A DNA stretch of 64,000 bases, from contig NZ_CP133016.1 in NCBI RefSeq assembly GCF_030866745.1, positions 2,342,001 to 2,406,000 of the forward strand. Direction: 5' to 3'. How positions within the stretch are numbered: the first letter of the stretch is position 1; each line of letters starts with the position of its first letter. Shown here piece after piece: positions 1 through 7,905 of the stretch. A program made the position numbers and the translations under genes. The notes under the pieces are model-generated. The model was not told where the DNA came from. It did not search any database and saw only the letters and a list, made by a program, of their open reading frames with translations. The DNA is from Sphingomonas flavescens (GTDB taxonomy: Bacteria; Pseudomonadota; Alphaproteobacteria; Sphingomonadales; Sphingomonadaceae).

Positions 1-347
1 AGTAATTTTCTCCTAGTAGGCCTAGTTACCTAGGCATTACAGGTCGTTGAACCGCGCTGTGTCACTTCAGGACACGAGGTCTCCGTTCTTGGCTGAAAGC
101 GATGCCACTTTTCCAGGCCGCGCTCTCACAGCTGCCAAATCGATGTACAAATTTACGTAGGGAAATTTCAGTCGACTTCTCGGCTTGTGGTTAACTAAGA
201 ATTATTGCGAATCGTTAAAAAAGCGTTTATCCGCAACTTACTTCGAACTGGTCGGTCAATTGTCGACGAGTCGTCGTGGCGGGGGCCGTCACCTTCAGTT
301 GCATCTGGTGATGGCGGATCCCCTTCAGGGGCAAGAAAGGGATTTCT
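1..347. other. Intergenic region upstream of PEPxxWA-CTERM gene
   Basis: I see no convincing gene in these 347 bases. Three CTAG tetramers lie close together at 13-16, 22-25 and 30-33, in a stretch with imperfect inverted symmetry. The 3' end carries the ribosome binding site (AAAGGGA, about 337-343) of the next gene. A promoter for that gene must lie here or further upstream, but I cannot place one with confidence. No GG-N10-GC sigma-54 element sits at a sensible distance from the start codon. Confidence 0.5.
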
Positions 348-1100
348 ATGCGACGTGTACTATTGGCAGCACTTGCGACTGCAGCGATTGGGATGGCCAC
401 CTCCGCCAATGCTGCGGGGACGCTGACAACTGCAACCAGCAACCTCAACACGCACATCCAGGCGCAGGGTGCAGTTGCCGGTGATCCACTCTCGACCATT
501 AACGATGCGTTGTCGGTATATGGAACGACCGGCATCACTTCTTCCGACGTCAAATTTACTGGCGATACCGCGATCCACATTACGGACGGCGGCGGCTTCG
601 CCTTGATTCGTGACTCGAACCAAGACGATGCGACGCTTTTCAAAATGCTCGTGATCGATCCGAATCTGAATTTCACCGCACTGCAATTCAGCGCTTCGCT
701 GCTAACAGCATCGAATATCCTCGTGCAGTATTCGACGGTTGCGGGTGGCGCGAACAATTGGATTAACGCGATCATGGGCGCGGATAATCCCCCGCTCCAA
801 GGTGTTTCCAATCCGATTGGGCAGAATGCGAACACGAACAAGGACTATACGCTGACCGCAACGGGCGGCGATATCTTCACCGCGGTCCGCATCAGCACCT
901 GCGCCGGAACTACGATTGCGACCTGCACGCCGGGCACTGGTGGTGGTTTCCAGTACATCAAACAGAATTCGATCACTCTGGCTCCAGGCGCTGTTCCGGA
1001 GCCCGCTACCTGGGCGATGATGCTGCTTGGTTTTGGCGGGATCGGCATGACCATGCGTCGCAAGCAGCGCCGCACCGGCGCGCTGATGCAGGTCGCATAA
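348..1100 (+). CDS. PEPxxWA-CTERM sorting domain protein, secreted
   Basis: This 250-residue protein has an N-terminal Sec signal peptide (about residues 1-22, cleavage near SANA-AG). Its C-terminus carries the tripartite sorting signal of exosortase substrates: VPEPATWAMM, a short hydrophobic helix (LLGFGGIGM) and a basic tail (RRKQRR). The central 190 residues are rich in Thr, Ser, Asn and Gly and have no recognised domain. The ATG at 348 follows an AAAGGGA ribosome binding site. In this family the signal is expected to lead to exosortase processing and surface or matrix location. The gene is monocistronic and ends at a strong terminator. The sorting class is clear; the role of the body is unknown. 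Confidence 0.9.
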   Translation: MRRVLLAALATAAIGMATSANAAGTLTTATSNLNTHIQAQGAVAGDPLSTINDALSVYGTTGITSSDVKFTGDTAIHITDGGGFALIRDSNQDDATLFKMLVIDPNLNFTALQFSASLLTASNILVQYSTVAGGANNWINAIMGADNPPLQGVSNPIGQNANTNKDYTLTATGGDIFTAVRISTCAGTTIATCTPGTGGGFQYIKQNSITLAPGAVPEPATWAMMLLGFGGIGMTMRRKQRRTGALMQVA

Positions 1101-1123
1101 GCTAGACTGAACAGTGTAATCCT

Positions 1124-1157
1124 TGCGGCCCGGCTTATCACCGGGCCGCATTTTTTT
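1124..1157 (+). terminator. Rho-independent terminator
   Basis: A perfect 10-bp stem (TGCGGCCCGG at 1124-1133 with CCGGGCCGCA at 1141-1150) around a 7-base loop is followed by seven T. It lies 24 bases after the stop of the PEPxxWA-CTERM gene and fits intrinsic termination on the plus strand. Confidence 0.9.
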
Positions 1158-1189
1158 GTCCGCTTCGCCAGCGATGTTAGTGCTTTTGC

Positions 1190-2287
1190 CTAACAGCCTG
1201 CTGCGGCGGCCCCGACGCGGAGGTCATTCTTTCCAAGCGGCGAAACTTTTTGGCCGCCGGCCGCAGAGCAATCGACCGCTTGCCTAGCTTTCTTCGCTGC
1301 CGAAGTCGGCGCTGGTCCGCCGAGAAGGAGCGTGCTGGTATTGGTGTCTGCCACTAGCGGCGAAACGGGTACCGGAGCAGCTTTCTCGACGTCCTTGATC
1401 CCGCTCGTGACGCCGTCGTCCATCAGCGTGCTCGCAAGATCCTCAGGCACAGTCGGTGGGGTGCTCACCAGCGACTCGTCGGGTTTCGGTGGGAGCAGGG
1501 GCTCGTGACCTGCATAGCGTTGAGAGAACGCATTTCCGTCGCCATAGGCCCCGCGGAGCCGATAGAAGATGTGCCGGCCGATCTGCACCGTCTTGTCCAG
1601 CGAGTCCGCCCAATAGGGGACGACATAATCGGCATGATAGTGCGTGGCGTGCCCCACCGGCGCGAACACTTTGCCGGCCAAGGCTTCCTGAGCGATCTTG
1701 CGGGACCTGTTCCACAGCGCCGCTGCGGGCGGGCGGAGCAGTGAGCCATCGCACGTGAAAGTGAACTGGCAACCGGTTGCCCGTTCCGACCCTTGATAGA
1801 TCACACCACAAACGCTCGCGGGGTATCCAGGGTGACGCATGCGGTTAAGGACGATTTGGGCCACCGCCCGGCCGCCGTCCGTTCCTTCGCCGGCGGCTTC
1901 GTAATAGACTGCCTGCGTGAGGCACGTCAGTGCCCGGTCCGCCTCGTCCGCCGCGACCTTAAGCACAAACTTGCGCGCCGCGGAGTCCGGTCGGTTCACG
2001 AACGGACGCTCCGCATTTTCGCGAGCCGCTTCTTCGGGCGTGATGGGCCGGACAAGATCGGGGGGTGGAAGACCGACGACGGCCTGCGCTGCTGCAGCCG
2101 GTGGCAGATCCGTCCGACTTGTTGACCTTGCGCCCGAATCGCCCAACGACGAGAGCGTTAGATAGATGGTCCAGCCCACAAACGCGACCGCCACCAGAGA
2201 TGTCGTCACCACGAGCGGCTTGCGCCAGCGCAAGGTGCGCCCATGCCGCGAGTGAATTCCGGGCCTTTCAAGCAGAGGCACGGTCAA
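1190..2287 (-). CDS. Cell wall hydrolase, SleB/Hydrolase_2 family
   Basis: The SleB-like catalytic core is clear: LTQAVYYEAAGEGTDGG, then VLNRMRHPGYPASVCGVIYQ and ATGCQFTFTCDG. This fold hydrolyses peptidoglycan (lytic transglycosylase or amidase type); the Glu in YYEAAGE is the likely catalytic residue. A membrane anchor (WRKPLVVTTSLVAVAFVGW) precedes it, so the domain should face the periplasm. The C-terminal 100 residues are Pro/Val/Ser-rich. The frame is open up to an ATG at 2386, but that start would overlap the upstream glycosyltransferase by about 100 bases. I prefer the TTG at 2287 (TTGA overlap with the upstream stop) or the GTG at 2281. It is the last gene of the minus-strand EPS operon. 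Confidence 0.8.
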   Translation of the reverse strand: MTVPLLERPGIHSRHGRTLRWRKPLVVTTSLVAVAFVGWTIYLTLSSLGDSGARSTSRTDLPPAAAAQAVVGLPPPDLVRPITPEEAARENAERPFVNRPDSAARKFVLKVAADEADRALTCLTQAVYYEAAGEGTDGGRAVAQIVLNRMRHPGYPASVCGVIYQGSERATGCQFTFTCDGSLLRPPAAALWNRSRKIAQEALAGKVFAPVGHATHYHADYVVPYWADSLDKTVQIGRHIFYRLRGAYGDGNAFSQRYAGHEPLLPPKPDESLVSTPPTVPEDLASTLMDDGVTSGIKDVEKAAPVPVSPLVADTNTSTLLLGGPAPTSAAKKARQAVDCSAAGGQKVSPLGKNDLRVGAAAAGC

Positions 2288-3018
2288 GAGGGTGCCCAAC
2301 GCAAGAATATGGGTATGATGCGGAGGCCCTCGACCAGGTAGCGTTTCCACAGTCGACGCGGACTTCCTGCAAGTCGATAAGCCCATTCAAGGCCCACTGA
2401 CTGAAGAAAGCGCGGCGCCCGCTTTTGGCTTCCGGTGACAAAATCCAGGCCAGCTCCGATGCACAGGCCGAAGCCACGCGCGGACGGGTGTTGGCGAACC
2501 TCGTGAGCTATCATTTCCTGCTGTGGGCTGCCGACCGCGATCAAGGTGAATCTCGCGTTTGACGAAGCAACGAATTCCGCAGCCTTCGTTCTAGCTTCGG
2601 CGTTCGTGCGTAAACCCATCGGCGGTTCATGATGAACCACTCGGATCGCCGGGTACATGGTTCTGAGTTTCGCGACCGCGACACTGCTACCGCCCACGAC
2701 AGCTATAGTGTCGCCTGGATGGATAAGATCGTCGAAGAGCGCCTGGCAGAGATCGCTTCCGCGTACCAACTCAAGTTTCACGCCGCGCAGACGGGCAAGC
2801 ATCCGGAGTATTTGACTGTCGCATACGCATAGATCCGCGGACGCCCAACTGTTCATCAGGGATGGCTGCCGATGCAGCAGTACGACGTGATCCACGTTCG
2901 GTGTGACAACGTACCGGTACGGGCTTTCAGATGTCGCCTGGCGTAACACGTCCTTCACGGCTTCAAAGTTGAAGCCGTCGAAATTCACGTCCAGGAAGTT
3001 GACCGGCTCAGTAAGCAT
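2284..3018 (-). CDS. WecG/TagA/CpsF family glycosyltransferase
   Basis: This 244-residue protein belongs to GT26, which transfers N-acetylmannosamine, glucose or similar sugars onto polyprenyl-diphosphate-linked acceptors at the inner face of the membrane. Visible motifs are VVTPNVDHVVLL near the N-terminus, the nucleotide-binding segment IAVVGGSSVAVAKL, AVGSPQQEM and the C-terminal GAGLDFVTGSQKRAPRFLQ. The ATG at 3018 gives the normal family length and an 11-base overlap with the upstream sugar transferase. It should add the second sugar of the EPS repeat unit, directly after the initiating transferase. The family is firm; the sugar is not known. Confidence 0.88.
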   Translation of the reverse strand: MLTEPVNFLDVNFDGFNFEAVKDVLRQATSESPYRYVVTPNVDHVVLLHRQPSLMNSWASADLCVCDSQILRMLARLRGVKLELVRGSDLCQALFDDLIHPGDTIAVVGGSSVAVAKLRTMYPAIRVVHHEPPMGLRTNAEARTKAAEFVASSNARFTLIAVGSPQQEMIAHEVRQHPSARGFGLCIGAGLDFVTGSQKRAPRFLQSVGLEWAYRLAGSPRRLWKRYLVEGLRIIPIFLRWAPS

Positions 3019-4501
3019 CTTTGTCGAACAGCACGGCGCGGACGGTGGCGAGCAGGATCCACATGTCCAGCCAGAAAGACCAGTTGTCGACATAGTGCTT
3101 GTCGAGTTCCACGCGGCGTTTGGCACGTTCGATCGTCCGAACCTCGCCGCGGAGGCCTTTGACCTGAGCGTAGCCCGTGATGCCAGGTTTCACCCGATGC
3201 CGTCCGGCGTAGCCACGAACGGCATCGTGATAGAAGCGGTCGCCGACCATCATCTCGGTGCCGTGCGGCCGCGGGCCGACGAGCGACATACTGCCCTGCA
3301 AGACGTTGAATAGCTGCGGCAACTCATCGATGCTGAGACGGCGCAGCCATTTGCCAACGGGCGTAATGCGGGGATCGTCTTTCGTAGTCGTCTGCCGGGC
3401 ACCGATGTCCGTCATGTGCGTGTACATTGTGCGGAACTTGAACACGCGGATGGTCTCGTTGTTGAAGCCGACGCGCGGCTGCACGAACAGGATCGGACCC
3501 GGGCTGGTGAAGCGGATCAGCAGCGCAGCGAGGGCGAGGATCGGCGATAATAGAATAATCGCGACGACGCTGAAGACGAGATCCTCAGCCCGTTTCATCA
3601 CCTGACTCATGTCGCGGAAAGGGCGCTGCCAAAGGGTCAGGACCGGCACCGTGCCTAGCAAGTTGACGCTGTAGTTCGGTGCGAGTTCGATGGCTTGGGC
3701 CGGAATCAATGACACGTCGACGGCGACTTCGCTCAACCCTTCGACGATCTGCTCGAGCCGCGAGGTGGTGAAATTGGCGCCGCTGATGAGAACCTGATCA
3801 ACTTCTCCGTCGCGGGCGAGATCACACAATCTGGCGAGGTCTCCGAGCATTGGCAGACCTTCGAGCTTCGTCTCTCGCGCGCGATCGTCCGCAATGCCGA
3901 CGAAGCGAAGATGTGGAAATTTGAGAGATTCAAGCAGTTGCCGGGTGAGGGCTACTGACGCAGGATCGGCTCCGTAGAAGGCGATGCGCTGTTCGATCTG
4001 ACCACGCTCGGCAAGGCGGGTGATGAGCCGGTGGAGAAGTGGTCGCGATACCGAAAGCGCAAGGACCACCGTTAAAAGGAAGAGTAAGGCGATGCCCCGC
4101 GAATAGTCTTCGACGAGGCCGCCTTGCCAGATCAGCGCCGAGGCAATCAGACTGCTGATGACAGCATCGAACGTCGTGTCGCTGCTGTCACGCAAGTCGA
4201 GCAAGCTGCGGCGATAGGCTTGGCGCGACAGTCGGATCAGCAGGAAGCTGCCCAGCATGAGAATGAACGCCGTCACGTGCACCGAAACGGCGTAGTTCGA
4301 GGAACGGACGAGGGAATATGCCGTGAGCGCGAGCGGAACGCTGAAAACAAAACAGAGAATGTCGGTTAGCAGGTAGAGCGTGCCGACCACGTTCGATGTG
4401 AACCGGATGCGTCGTCGGCCGCGGGAGGGTGCGTTCGCGATGGTAGGTGGGACCTGATTTTCCGCAGGCACCAGACTTTGCTTGTCCACCATACGCATCA
4501 C
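3008..4501 (-). CDS. Polyprenyl-phosphate sugar-phosphate transferase initiating EPS synthesis
   Basis: This 497-residue protein has several N-terminal membrane segments, a central CoA-binding-like region and a C-terminal bacterial sugar transferase domain (about residues 300-497). The catalytic domain shows FKFRTMYTH, DDPRITPVGKWLRR, SIDELPQLFNVLQGSMS and LVGPRP, the pattern of WcaJ/ExoY-type enzymes. These transfer a sugar-1-phosphate (often glucose) from UDP-sugar to undecaprenyl phosphate, the first committed step of EPS synthesis. The start is a GTG at 4501 (GTGA overlap with the TPR gene stop) or the adjacent ATG at 4498, behind an AGAGG element. The genes on both sides overlap it, so the three are probably translated together. 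Confidence 0.92.
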   Translation of the reverse strand: MMRMVDKQSLVPAENQVPPTIANAPSRGRRRIRFTSNVVGTLYLLTDILCFVFSVPLALTAYSLVRSSNYAVSVHVTAFILMLGSFLLIRLSRQAYRRSLLDLRDSSDTTFDAVISSLIASALIWQGGLVEDYSRGIALLFLLTVVLALSVSRPLLHRLITRLAERGQIEQRIAFYGADPASVALTRQLLESLKFPHLRFVGIADDRARETKLEGLPMLGDLARLCDLARDGEVDQVLISGANFTTSRLEQIVEGLSEVAVDVSLIPAQAIELAPNYSVNLLGTVPVLTLWQRPFRDMSQVMKRAEDLVFSVVAIILLSPILALAALLIRFTSPGPILFVQPRVGFNNETIRVFKFRTMYTHMTDIGARQTTTKDDPRITPVGKWLRRLSIDELPQLFNVLQGSMSLVGPRPHGTEMMVGDRFYHDAVRGYAGRHRVKPGITGYAQVKGLRGEVRTIERAKRRVELDKHYVDNWSFWLDMWILLATVRAVLFDKDAY

Positions 4502-5925
4502 GCGAAGCCTCTACTTAGGTTCGCGTCGCGCTGGCGGGCGAATTCATCTTGCAACTCCTGGGTCGCATTAGCATCGCCCCGGCGCGTTGCCAGCAGCGCA
4601 TTGAAAATCGATTGGTTCGCGGGAATGTCCTGAAAAGCTGCCCACAAGGTGCGTTCGGCCCAGGGCTTGTTATCGGCGGCCATAAAACTCTTGGCGAGGA
4701 GCAGCCGCGCATCAGCGTCGGCGGGCACGACCGTGACCAGCTTCTGGGCATCCTTGACCGCTGCATTCGCATTACCTGTGCGTAGGAACAGGTTCGCGCG
4801 ACCCTCAAGCGCAGTTGCGTTTCCAGAATCAAACGCAAGCACGGCATCGAACCGCTGTCTCGCCTCTGCGACCTTTCCGGCGCGTCCCAAGGCATCCGCC
4901 GCGACGGCATTCGCCTCGGCATTGGCAGCCGAGATGGGCATCGTGGCCAGCGGTGCCGCGAGCCGAAAAGCATCCTGTGGCGCGCCCCAGAGGCTGAGGT
5001 AGCGGGCATACACCATTTGCTGTGCGGGACCTGCATTCGCAGCAAGCTGCCGGGCCTCAGCCAGTCGCTGCGGTCCCGCCCAGTCGCTATCCCAAACGTC
5101 GAGAACCGACGCGATCAGGACTGGCAAGCTGGCCGGCTTCAATAACTGCGACGACGCCTGCCGTGCCAACGGTGCATTGTCCGATCGCAAGGCAGCCCTG
5201 ATTAGCATCAACAGATTGTCTTGGTCCCCCGGCGCCACCGAAGCCAACTTTTGAGCCGTGGCGGCCAGTTGCGGCCAATCGCCGTTTCGCTCGTACAGAC
5301 GCTCAAGCAAGCGCATGCTGCCGGCATCGGACGGTTGGGCTTCGATCTGTTTTTCAAGCAGGACTGCAGCATCGTTGCCGCGGCCCAACCCGATCAGGGC
5401 CCGCCCCTTGAGGACCGTTGCCGACGGGTCGAGCGGCATTGTTGCTAGCAGGGCATCGCTAGCCTCGAGCGCCTTGTCGAATTGAGATTGCGCAATCGCC
5501 GCCCATCCGCGCGTCAGCTTTACCCAAGGATCGTCCGGCGCCAAAACTTCGAGCTCGGAAGCTCGACGTTGGGCAAGCTCGAGGTCGCCACCCTTCAAGG
5601 CTAGCTGCGTTACGGCGCGCACCAGGTCCGGGTTGCGCCGGTCAAGCTCATAGGCGCGCGTGAAGGCGTAGTTGGCCTCGCCGAAACGGCCCGCGTTCAG
5701 TTCAAGCTTGCCCAGTTCCGTCCAGTACTCGGGGACATCATCCTTGGCGGCCACGAGCTTGAGCAGCGCTTTGCGAGCCGCGGCCACATCATTGGCGGCG
5801 GCAGCAGCCTGATAATCGTTCATCGCCGCCTGCGCCTTGCGGTCAGACGTGTCACAACCGGACAATGCCCCGAGCAGGCATAGGCAAGCGACAGCGCGCG
5901 TTATAAAGGCATTCGGCAAGAACAA
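4498..5925 (-). CDS. TPR-repeat lipoprotein of EPS locus
   Basis: The 475-residue product starts with a lipoprotein signal ending in the lipobox LSGC (Cys near residue 24). The rest is a string of tetratricopeptide-like helical repeats (for example WTELGKLELNAGRFGEANYAFTRAY cut short here as WTELGKLELNAGRF). TPR lipoproteins of this kind are regular members of exosortase-linked EPS loci, where they resemble PrsT and may scaffold the envelope export machinery. The best start is a TTG at 5925, with a GAGG element nine bases upstream. It is the first gene of the minus-strand operon and is divergent from the export genes at 6046. The role is inferred from context. Confidence 0.8.
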   Translation of the reverse strand: MFLPNAFITRAVACLCLLGALSGCDTSDRKAQAAMNDYQAAAAANDVAAARKALLKLVAAKDDVPEYWTELGKLELNAGRFGEANYAFTRAYELDRRNPDLVRAVTQLALKGGDLELAQRRASELEVLAPDDPWVKLTRGWAAIAQSQFDKALEASDALLATMPLDPSATVLKGRALIGLGRGNDAAVLLEKQIEAQPSDAGSMRLLERLYERNGDWPQLAATAQKLASVAPGDQDNLLMLIRAALRSDNAPLARQASSQLLKPASLPVLIASVLDVWDSDWAGPQRLAEARQLAANAGPAQQMVYARYLSLWGAPQDAFRLAAPLATMPISAANAEANAVAADALGRAGKVAEARQRFDAVLAFDSGNATALEGRANLFLRTGNANAAVKDAQKLVTVVPADADARLLLAKSFMAADNKPWAERTLWAAFQDIPANQSIFNALLATRRGDANATQELQDEFARQRDANLSRGFA

Positions 5926-5981
5926 GATTGGCTACCTCGAGGCCGGGATTATCCTTTTTTAAATTTAACAAGACAATACAG

Positions 5982-5996
5982 TGGGTAGGCACGTGC
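5982..5996 (+). promoter_or_regulatory. Candidate sigma-54 (-24/-12) promoter for EPS export operon
   Basis: TGGGTAGGCACGTGC has GG and GC at the exact 10-base spacing of sigma-54 promoters (GG at 5983-5984, GC at 5995-5996), with T before the GG and T before the final GC. The -24 half departs from TGGCAC at three bases. It overlaps a perfect palindrome, GGCACGTGCC (5988-5997). It lies 50 bases before the GTG start at 6046. The window also encodes PrsR, a sigma-54-type activator. This is a single-site match and may be chance. Confidence 0.3.
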
Positions 5997-6045
5997 CCCA
6001 TCGGCAGGGTAAGTTGAGTGCGGATGTTTCAGAAAGGGACGCGTA

Positions 6046-6648
6046 GTGATTAGACAGGCGCTAGCGCTAATGATTGGGCTGCTGATGGTCGGCTGGAGCG
6101 CGAGCGCAGCTGCGCAGGCGCGCCCGGCGCCCGCTGCCGCACAAGCGTCCGCCTATCGGATCAATCCGGGTGACGAGCTAGAGATCCTCGTCTGGGGTGA
6201 CGAGCGGCTGCAGCGCAGTGTGCTCGTTCTGCCTGATGGCACATTCGCATTCCCGCTGGTCGGGCAGGTGACTGCTATCGGACGCCTGCCGAGCGAAATC
6301 GAGCGTCAGATCACTGTGGGCTTACAACCGCAGTACAAGGGGCCGGTCCCCCAGGTCACCGTCTCGGTGAAGAAGGCCAGCGGTTATCAGTTCTCGGTCA
6401 TCGGCAAAGTGCGCGGTCCAGGCACTTTCACCCCAGGCCGTTACGTCAATGCGCTCGAAGCGCTGGCAATTGCGGGAGGACCCTCGGAATTCGCCAATAC
6501 GAATGGCGCACGCATCATTCGCAAGGCGGGCGACCGTCTTTTCGTGGTGCCTGTCCGTATTGGAGACGCACTGCGCGGCGACACTGCACGGATTAACCAG
6601 ACCGATCTGCCGCGCATCGAAAGCGGCGACACATTGGTGATACCCTAA
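6046..6648 (+). CDS. Polysaccharide export protein (Wza/GumB-like)
   Basis: This 200-residue protein has a signal peptide (cleavage after ASAAAQA, about residue 25) and the Poly_export domain (YRINPGDELEILVWGDERLQ, then VLPDGTFAFPLVGQV). A SLBB-like segment follows (FSVIGKVRGPGTFTPGRY and ALAIAGGPSEFA). It should be periplasmic or outer-membrane and form the export channel or its collar for EPS. There is no lipobox, unlike Wza. The start is a GTG behind AGAAAGGGA. It heads the plus-strand export operon, and its stop overlaps the next start as TAATG. Confidence 0.92.
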   Translation: MIRQALALMIGLLMVGWSASAAAQARPAPAAAQASAYRINPGDELEILVWGDERLQRSVLVLPDGTFAFPLVGQVTAIGRLPSEIERQITVGLQPQYKGPVPQVTVSVKKASGYQFSVIGKVRGPGTFTPGRYVNALEALAIAGGPSEFANTNGARIIRKAGDRLFVVPVRIGDALRGDTARINQTDLPRIESGDTLVIP

Positions 6649-7905
6649 TGGGTGCGCTCGTTGCCGTTGCGTTGGCCGCCCAAGCGACCACAGTGCAGCC
6701 ATCCCCGCCGCCCAGTTCGGCACCGCCGGCCGCCGCCTCGACGGCCGAGCCCATCTCCCGCGGAACGATGACTTACGTCGATCTGGAGGCTGGCGCCGGC
6801 TATTCGACCAATCCGACGCTTAGCATCACCGACGCCAAAGGTGCCGCTTTTGGGCGTCTGTCCGCCCGGGCTGTGCACACCCGGATCACGGATCGCACGA
6901 CCACTGTTTTGACAGGGTTCTTGCAAGGCCAATTTTATACGCGTGGGCAGTCATCTCAGAAGACGGTCAATTTAAGCGCGAGCCACGATGCGCGCGTGAG
7001 CGAGAAGCTTCGCGTATTTGGCGACGCCTCACTGGGCTACGACGAGGGCGGGCAGTACGATAACCGCGTCTTCAGCGCACCGAATGTTCCTCTCCCGCCC
7101 GGCGTCATCCAGCCGCCGATCGTGATTGGGCCGGGGGGGGGATTTCTTTTCCGTTAGCTCCAAGTCGTATTCCGCATCAGCGCATATCGGCGGCCAGCTT
7201 GCGATTAGCGCGCGCGACTTCTTGACGGCTTCCACGGGTCTCAATCACCTGGTCACCAAGAATGGGGCGTTCGACACCCGCTACACGACGATACCCGTAT
7301 CCATTGGTTGGGATCGGCAGTTGTCGACCCGGACCACGGTCGGCGCGCGCGTGGCGGCGTCCTACACAGACTACAATGGACCGGTGAACATTCGGACCGT
7401 ATCGCCGCAGTTCACCATTCAGTCGCTGCTGTCTGAGCGTTTGTCTCTCAATGCAGCCGTTGGCGTGGCATTCTCTCGGACGGACAATGGGATCACGACG
7501 CGGCGATCGACAGGTCCTTCGGGGAATGTCTCGCTGTGCTGGCGTGGCGAGAAGGATAATATGTGCGCCGACGCGTCGATTGATCAGCAAACGGCAACGG
7601 CAGCTGGTCCGGCCAAGAGTGTGTCGGTCGGCGTAAATTACTCTCGGCGGCTCGATGCGGATCAGACGCTTGCGTTCTCGCTGAGCGCAAGCCGCTATTC
7701 AAACCCGGTACTGGTGACGAACGTCTATTCCTTCAGTCGCGCGACCTACCTCCGCGCAGCCGCAGATTACTCGCGCCGGATCGGCAATCGACTCTTTGCG
7801 GGCGCAACCTTGGCGGGGCGTAAGGTCGGTCAAACTGGACCAGATCCAAAGGCCGATTTCAGCGGGTCCCTCTACATTCGCTACCGATTGGGTGACATTC
7901 GATGA
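6648..7905 (+). CDS. EPS outer-membrane beta-barrel protein, frame broken in a G9 tract
   Basis: Two consecutive frames encode one protein. 6648-7132 gives a signal-like N-terminus and the start of a beta-rich domain (YVDLEAGAGYSTNPTLS). After the nine-G run (7133-7141) the native frame stops at 7157. The frame opening at 7126 continues with alternating amphipathic strands (SARDFLTASTGLNHLV, YTTIPVSIGWDRQLS) to 7905. Removing one G, or adding two, joins them into about 418 residues. The family fits the putative beta-barrel porins of exosortase-linked EPS loci, probably an outer-membrane conduit or anchor. It starts by TAATG overlap with the export gene, and its end overlaps the Wzz start as ATGA. 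Either a sequencing error or slippage could explain the break. Confidence 0.8.
7133..7141 (+). repeat. Homopolymeric G9 tract inside EPS outer-membrane gene
   Basis: Nine consecutive G interrupt the reading frame of the beta-barrel gene. Eight or eleven G would keep the frame open from 6648 to 7905. Long G runs are classic slipped-strand sites and also classic sequencing-error sites. Confidence 0.95.
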
